DNA of 5,518 bases, taken from Planctomycetota bacterium (lineage in GTDB: Bacteria; Planctomycetota; MHYJ01; JACPRB01). Numbering within the stretch: the first letter of the stretch is position 1; every line of letters begins with the position of its first letter. Position numbers and translations under genes: made by a program. The stretch is from contig JACQFK010000240.1 in assembly GCA_016200125.1 (NCBI GenBank), positions 1 through 5,518 of the forward strand. The letters run 5' to 3'. Positions 5,255 through 5,518 of the stretch are shown piece by piece. A model generated the notes under the pieces. That model was not told the origin of the DNA. It saw only the letters and a list, made by a program, of their open reading frames with translations, and ran no database searches.

Positions 5255-5518
5255 AACGGTCCTGGCGGGCCTGCTCCAGCAGGCGGCGCTGAGACGGCGT
5301 GAGACGACGCGGGATCTCCACGCGCACCGTGACGATGACGTCGCCTCGGCGCCCGCGGCGGTCGCGGTGGCCCTGCCCCGCGAGTCGGAACTGCTGGCCG
5401 GGCTGCGTGCCCGGCGGAGTGCGAGTCGCATACCACACGACCGCGCCGATCAGCGCCGCCATGACCAGCCAGCCCAGGAGCCCGCCAAAAACGCGGCGCA
5501 GCCAGCTCCGCCGCGGCA
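5253..5518 (-). CDS. Membrane protein with a DnaJ C-terminal-domain-like tail (5' end outside window)
   Basis: The frame is open from the window edge (first full codon at 5516) to the TAG at 5255-5253, giving the last 87 residues. A basic stretch, RRSWLRR, leads into a hydrophobic helix at visible residues 9-30 (5492-5427: VFGGLLGWLV, then MAALIGAVVWYA). Only two residues later comes TPPGTQPGQQFRLAGQG...GDVIVTVRVEIPRRLTPSQRRLLEQ (visible residues 33-82). This matches the usual ending of DnaJ/CbpA C-terminal domain II, where PPGTQPG, LRGxG, GDL and LSxxQRxLL are the conserved points. In ordinary DnaJ no membrane helix precedes this segment. Positive residues before the helix suggest the tail faces the periplasm, but the tail is also basic, so topology is uncertain. 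A J domain or zinc-finger region could lie upstream, but none is visible. The in-frame ATG at 5462 lies inside the helix and is an unlikely start. The HtrA protease gene follows at 11 bases, consistent with a shared role in protein quality control. Confidence 0.72.
   Translation of the reverse strand, partial: PRRSWLRRVFGGLLGWLVMAALIGAVVWYATRTPPGTQPGQQFRLAGQGHRDRRGRRGDVIVTVRVEIPRRLTPSQRRLLEQARQDR

Noticed and set aside
4331..5431. Long minus-strand open frame of 366 codons overlapping the HtrA gene
   Set aside because: It is a shifted frame over HtrA with Arg/Gly/Pro-rich translation and no motifs. HtrA's intact catalytic triad identifies the true frame.
5242..5436. N-terminal extension of HtrA to an ATG at 5436
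   Set aside because: The extra 65 residues are low-complexity Pro/Arg/Ala sequence overlapping the DnaJ-tail gene. The ATG at 5241 has an ideal ribosome binding site and is followed directly by the anchor helix.
5460..5462. ATG at 5462 as the start of a 69-residue small membrane protein
   Set aside because: It falls in the middle of the hydrophobic helix, and the frame continues open to the window edge with basic and hydrophobic residues that complete the helix.

Overview
This 5.5 kb window is GC-rich and densely coding. It has four genes on the plus strand and two on the minus strand, with intergenic gaps of at most 37 bases. The best clue to the organism is the DUF1501 protein at the left edge, a family greatly expanded in Planctomycetota. 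It sits with a Tat-exported, IorAB-type molybdenum hydroxylase and a small secreted protein of unknown function. I infer a high-GC planctomycete or a related lineage, probably from a genome or metagenome contig. No rRNA, tRNA, CRISPR array, insertion sequence or convincing terminator is visible.

Plus strand, 1-4410: the C-terminal 308 residues of a DUF1501 protein come first, in a gene that starts outside the window. Its stop overlaps the start of a 286-residue secreted protein of unknown function (925-1785), so the two are probably translationally coupled. After a 37-base gap comes a second coupled pair: a small subunit with two [2Fe-2S] clusters (1823-2293) and the molybdopterin-binding catalytic subunit (2293-4410). 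Together these form a periplasmic hydroxylase resembling isoquinoline 1-oxidoreductase or nicotinate dehydrogenase. The large subunit carries the only twin-arginine signal, so it probably carries the small subunit across the membrane with it. No FAD subunit, cytochrome c or maturation factor is present, so the electron acceptor and substrate are unknown. All four genes could form one transcription unit, but no promoter or terminator was identified.

Minus strand, 5518-4414: a partial gene comes first. It encodes a transmembrane helix followed directly by a segment resembling the end of the DnaJ C-terminal substrate-binding domain. Eleven bases on is a membrane-anchored HtrA/Deg-type serine protease with no PDZ domain. 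Its ribosome binding site overlaps the upstream stop codon. The pair looks like an envelope protein-quality-control operon, with one chaperone-like and one protease component.

The two transcription units converge with only 3 bases between their stop codons. The observations most worth a second look are the membrane-anchored DnaJ-tail protein paired with a PDZ-less HtrA, two extra cysteines beside the proximal Fe-S cluster of the hydroxylase small subunit, and the terminator-less convergent junction.
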